Below the pieces are notes generated by a model, which ran no database searches, had not been told where the DNA came from, and saw nothing but the letters and a program-made list of their open reading frames with translations. This document shows, piece by piece, positions 4,752 to 5,138 of a stretch of DNA of 5,138 bases. How positions within the stretch are numbered: position 1 is the stretch's first letter; each line of letters starts with the position of its first letter. A program made the position numbers and the translations under genes. Source of the DNA: an uncultured Holophagaceae bacterium (GTDB taxonomy: Bacteria > Acidobacteriota > Holophagae > Holophagales > Holophagaceae); contig CAIXHJ010000088.1 in the NCBI GenBank assembly GCA_903919165.1, forward strand, positions 1 through 5,138, written 5' to 3'.

Positions 4752-5138
4752 CCTCCAACGCCGTATTTGAGCCGCTTGCCCTATCGGGAACGCTAGGGCA
4801 GTTGTTCATGGGGAGAAAGATAGTAGCGTCCAATGCTGCGATTACCAGCGTGGTCCAGCGCGGTTACAACCAAACTGGATCGCAGACGAACTTCGTCAGG
4901 TATTCGCAGGATCTGACACAGGCCACATGGGGTAAGACTGCCCTCGCATCGACCACGGGCGGATACACAGATCCGATGGGCGGGGCCACCTCCTGCCGAA
5001 TGGTGGAAGACACCACGACGAGCTACCGTGGGTCTTCGCAGAACTGGACCCCATCGGCATCGACTGTCTACAAGTGCAAGCTGTATGTGGACAAGTCCAG
5101 CACTAGGCTTGCCATGTTCCAGATCAATGGTGGGGCTA
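4748..5138 (+). CDS. Probable tail fibre / carbohydrate-binding virion protein, 5' part (cut by right edge)
   Basis: The frame beginning at GTG 4748 is open to the window end, giving 130 residues. An in-frame TGA at 4736-4738 limits how far upstream the start can lie. GTG 4748 overlaps the upstream TGA by four bases (GTGA) and has no Shine-Dalgarno sequence, so it would rely on coupling. ATG 4808 is an alternative, with AGGG nine bases upstream. Residues 48-63 (NFVRYSQDLTQATWGK) and 74-93 (TDPMGGATSCRMVEDTTTSY) match a pattern frequent in phage fibre and appendage proteins ('NLLxYSEDFxxxxWxK ... DPxGxxTADKLxED...'), followed by WTPSASTVYKCKLYVDKSST (100-119), the start of a jelly-roll-like beta fold resembling carbohydrate-binding modules. 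Two 60-base samples (4801-4920) count about 52% G+C, lower than upstream genes, with codons such as CTA, ATA, AGA and AGG. This hints at acquisition from a different source. Confidence 0.8.
   Translation, partial: MTSNAVFEPLALSGTLGQLFMGRKIVASNAAITSVVQRGYNQTGSQTNFVRYSQDLTQATWGKTALASTTGGYTDPMGGATSCRMVEDTTTSYRGSSQNWTPSASTVYKCKLYVDKSSTRLAMFQINGGA

Overview
The window looks like part of the late region of a tailed bacteriophage or prophage. All supported genes lie on the + strand and are packed almost end to end: the largest non-coding gap is 56 bases, several genes overlap, and there is no tRNA, rRNA, insertion sequence or CRISPR array. Hand-counted samples are mostly 60-72% G+C, which suggests a high-GC host. 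The endolysin is of the GH108 type, common in phages of Gram-negative bacteria, so a high-GC Gram-negative (proteobacterial) host is the best guess. The host genus cannot be read from this sequence.

Layout. Positions 2-391 hold the 3' part of a Nu1-like terminase small subunit (DNA packaging). It overlaps by 4 bases a small protein with a possible C-terminal helix-turn-helix (388-690). A 56-base gap carries one 9-bp hairpin and the start of a second, smaller one that encloses the ribosome binding site and GTG start of the endolysin. The lysis pair follows: a GH108/PG_binding_3 muramidase (747-1247) and an overlapping two-helix membrane protein, probably the holin (1240-1494). The rest is a virion cassette: a 151-residue probable structural protein (1498-1953), an 818-residue modular tail fibre (1963-4419), a 107-residue protein with a Pro-Ala tail (4428-4751), and the start of a further probable fibre or carbohydrate-binding protein that runs off the right edge (4748-5138).

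How the genes work together. Packaging, lysis and host-recognition genes are likely read from one late transcript. In the virion cassette the stop codon of each gene touches or lies inside the Shine-Dalgarno sequence of the next (GGAGTAA, TAGGAG, TAGGAGG), which suggests translational coupling. The fibre is a mosaic: an N-terminal phage-attachment-like domain, an Fn3-like beta domain, eight YadA-head-like repeats of about 17 residues, two 68-residue repeats and a C-terminal beta-rich domain. The later YadA-like repeats and the last partial gene are clearly lower in G+C than their neighbours, consistent with exchange of host-range modules.

I do not see a wholly new biological system. The points most worth a second look are the hairpin around the endolysin start, a perfect 12-bp inverted repeat just inside the fibre gene, the modular fibre with its composition shift, and the unusual placing of lysis and fibre genes straight after a small terminase gene.
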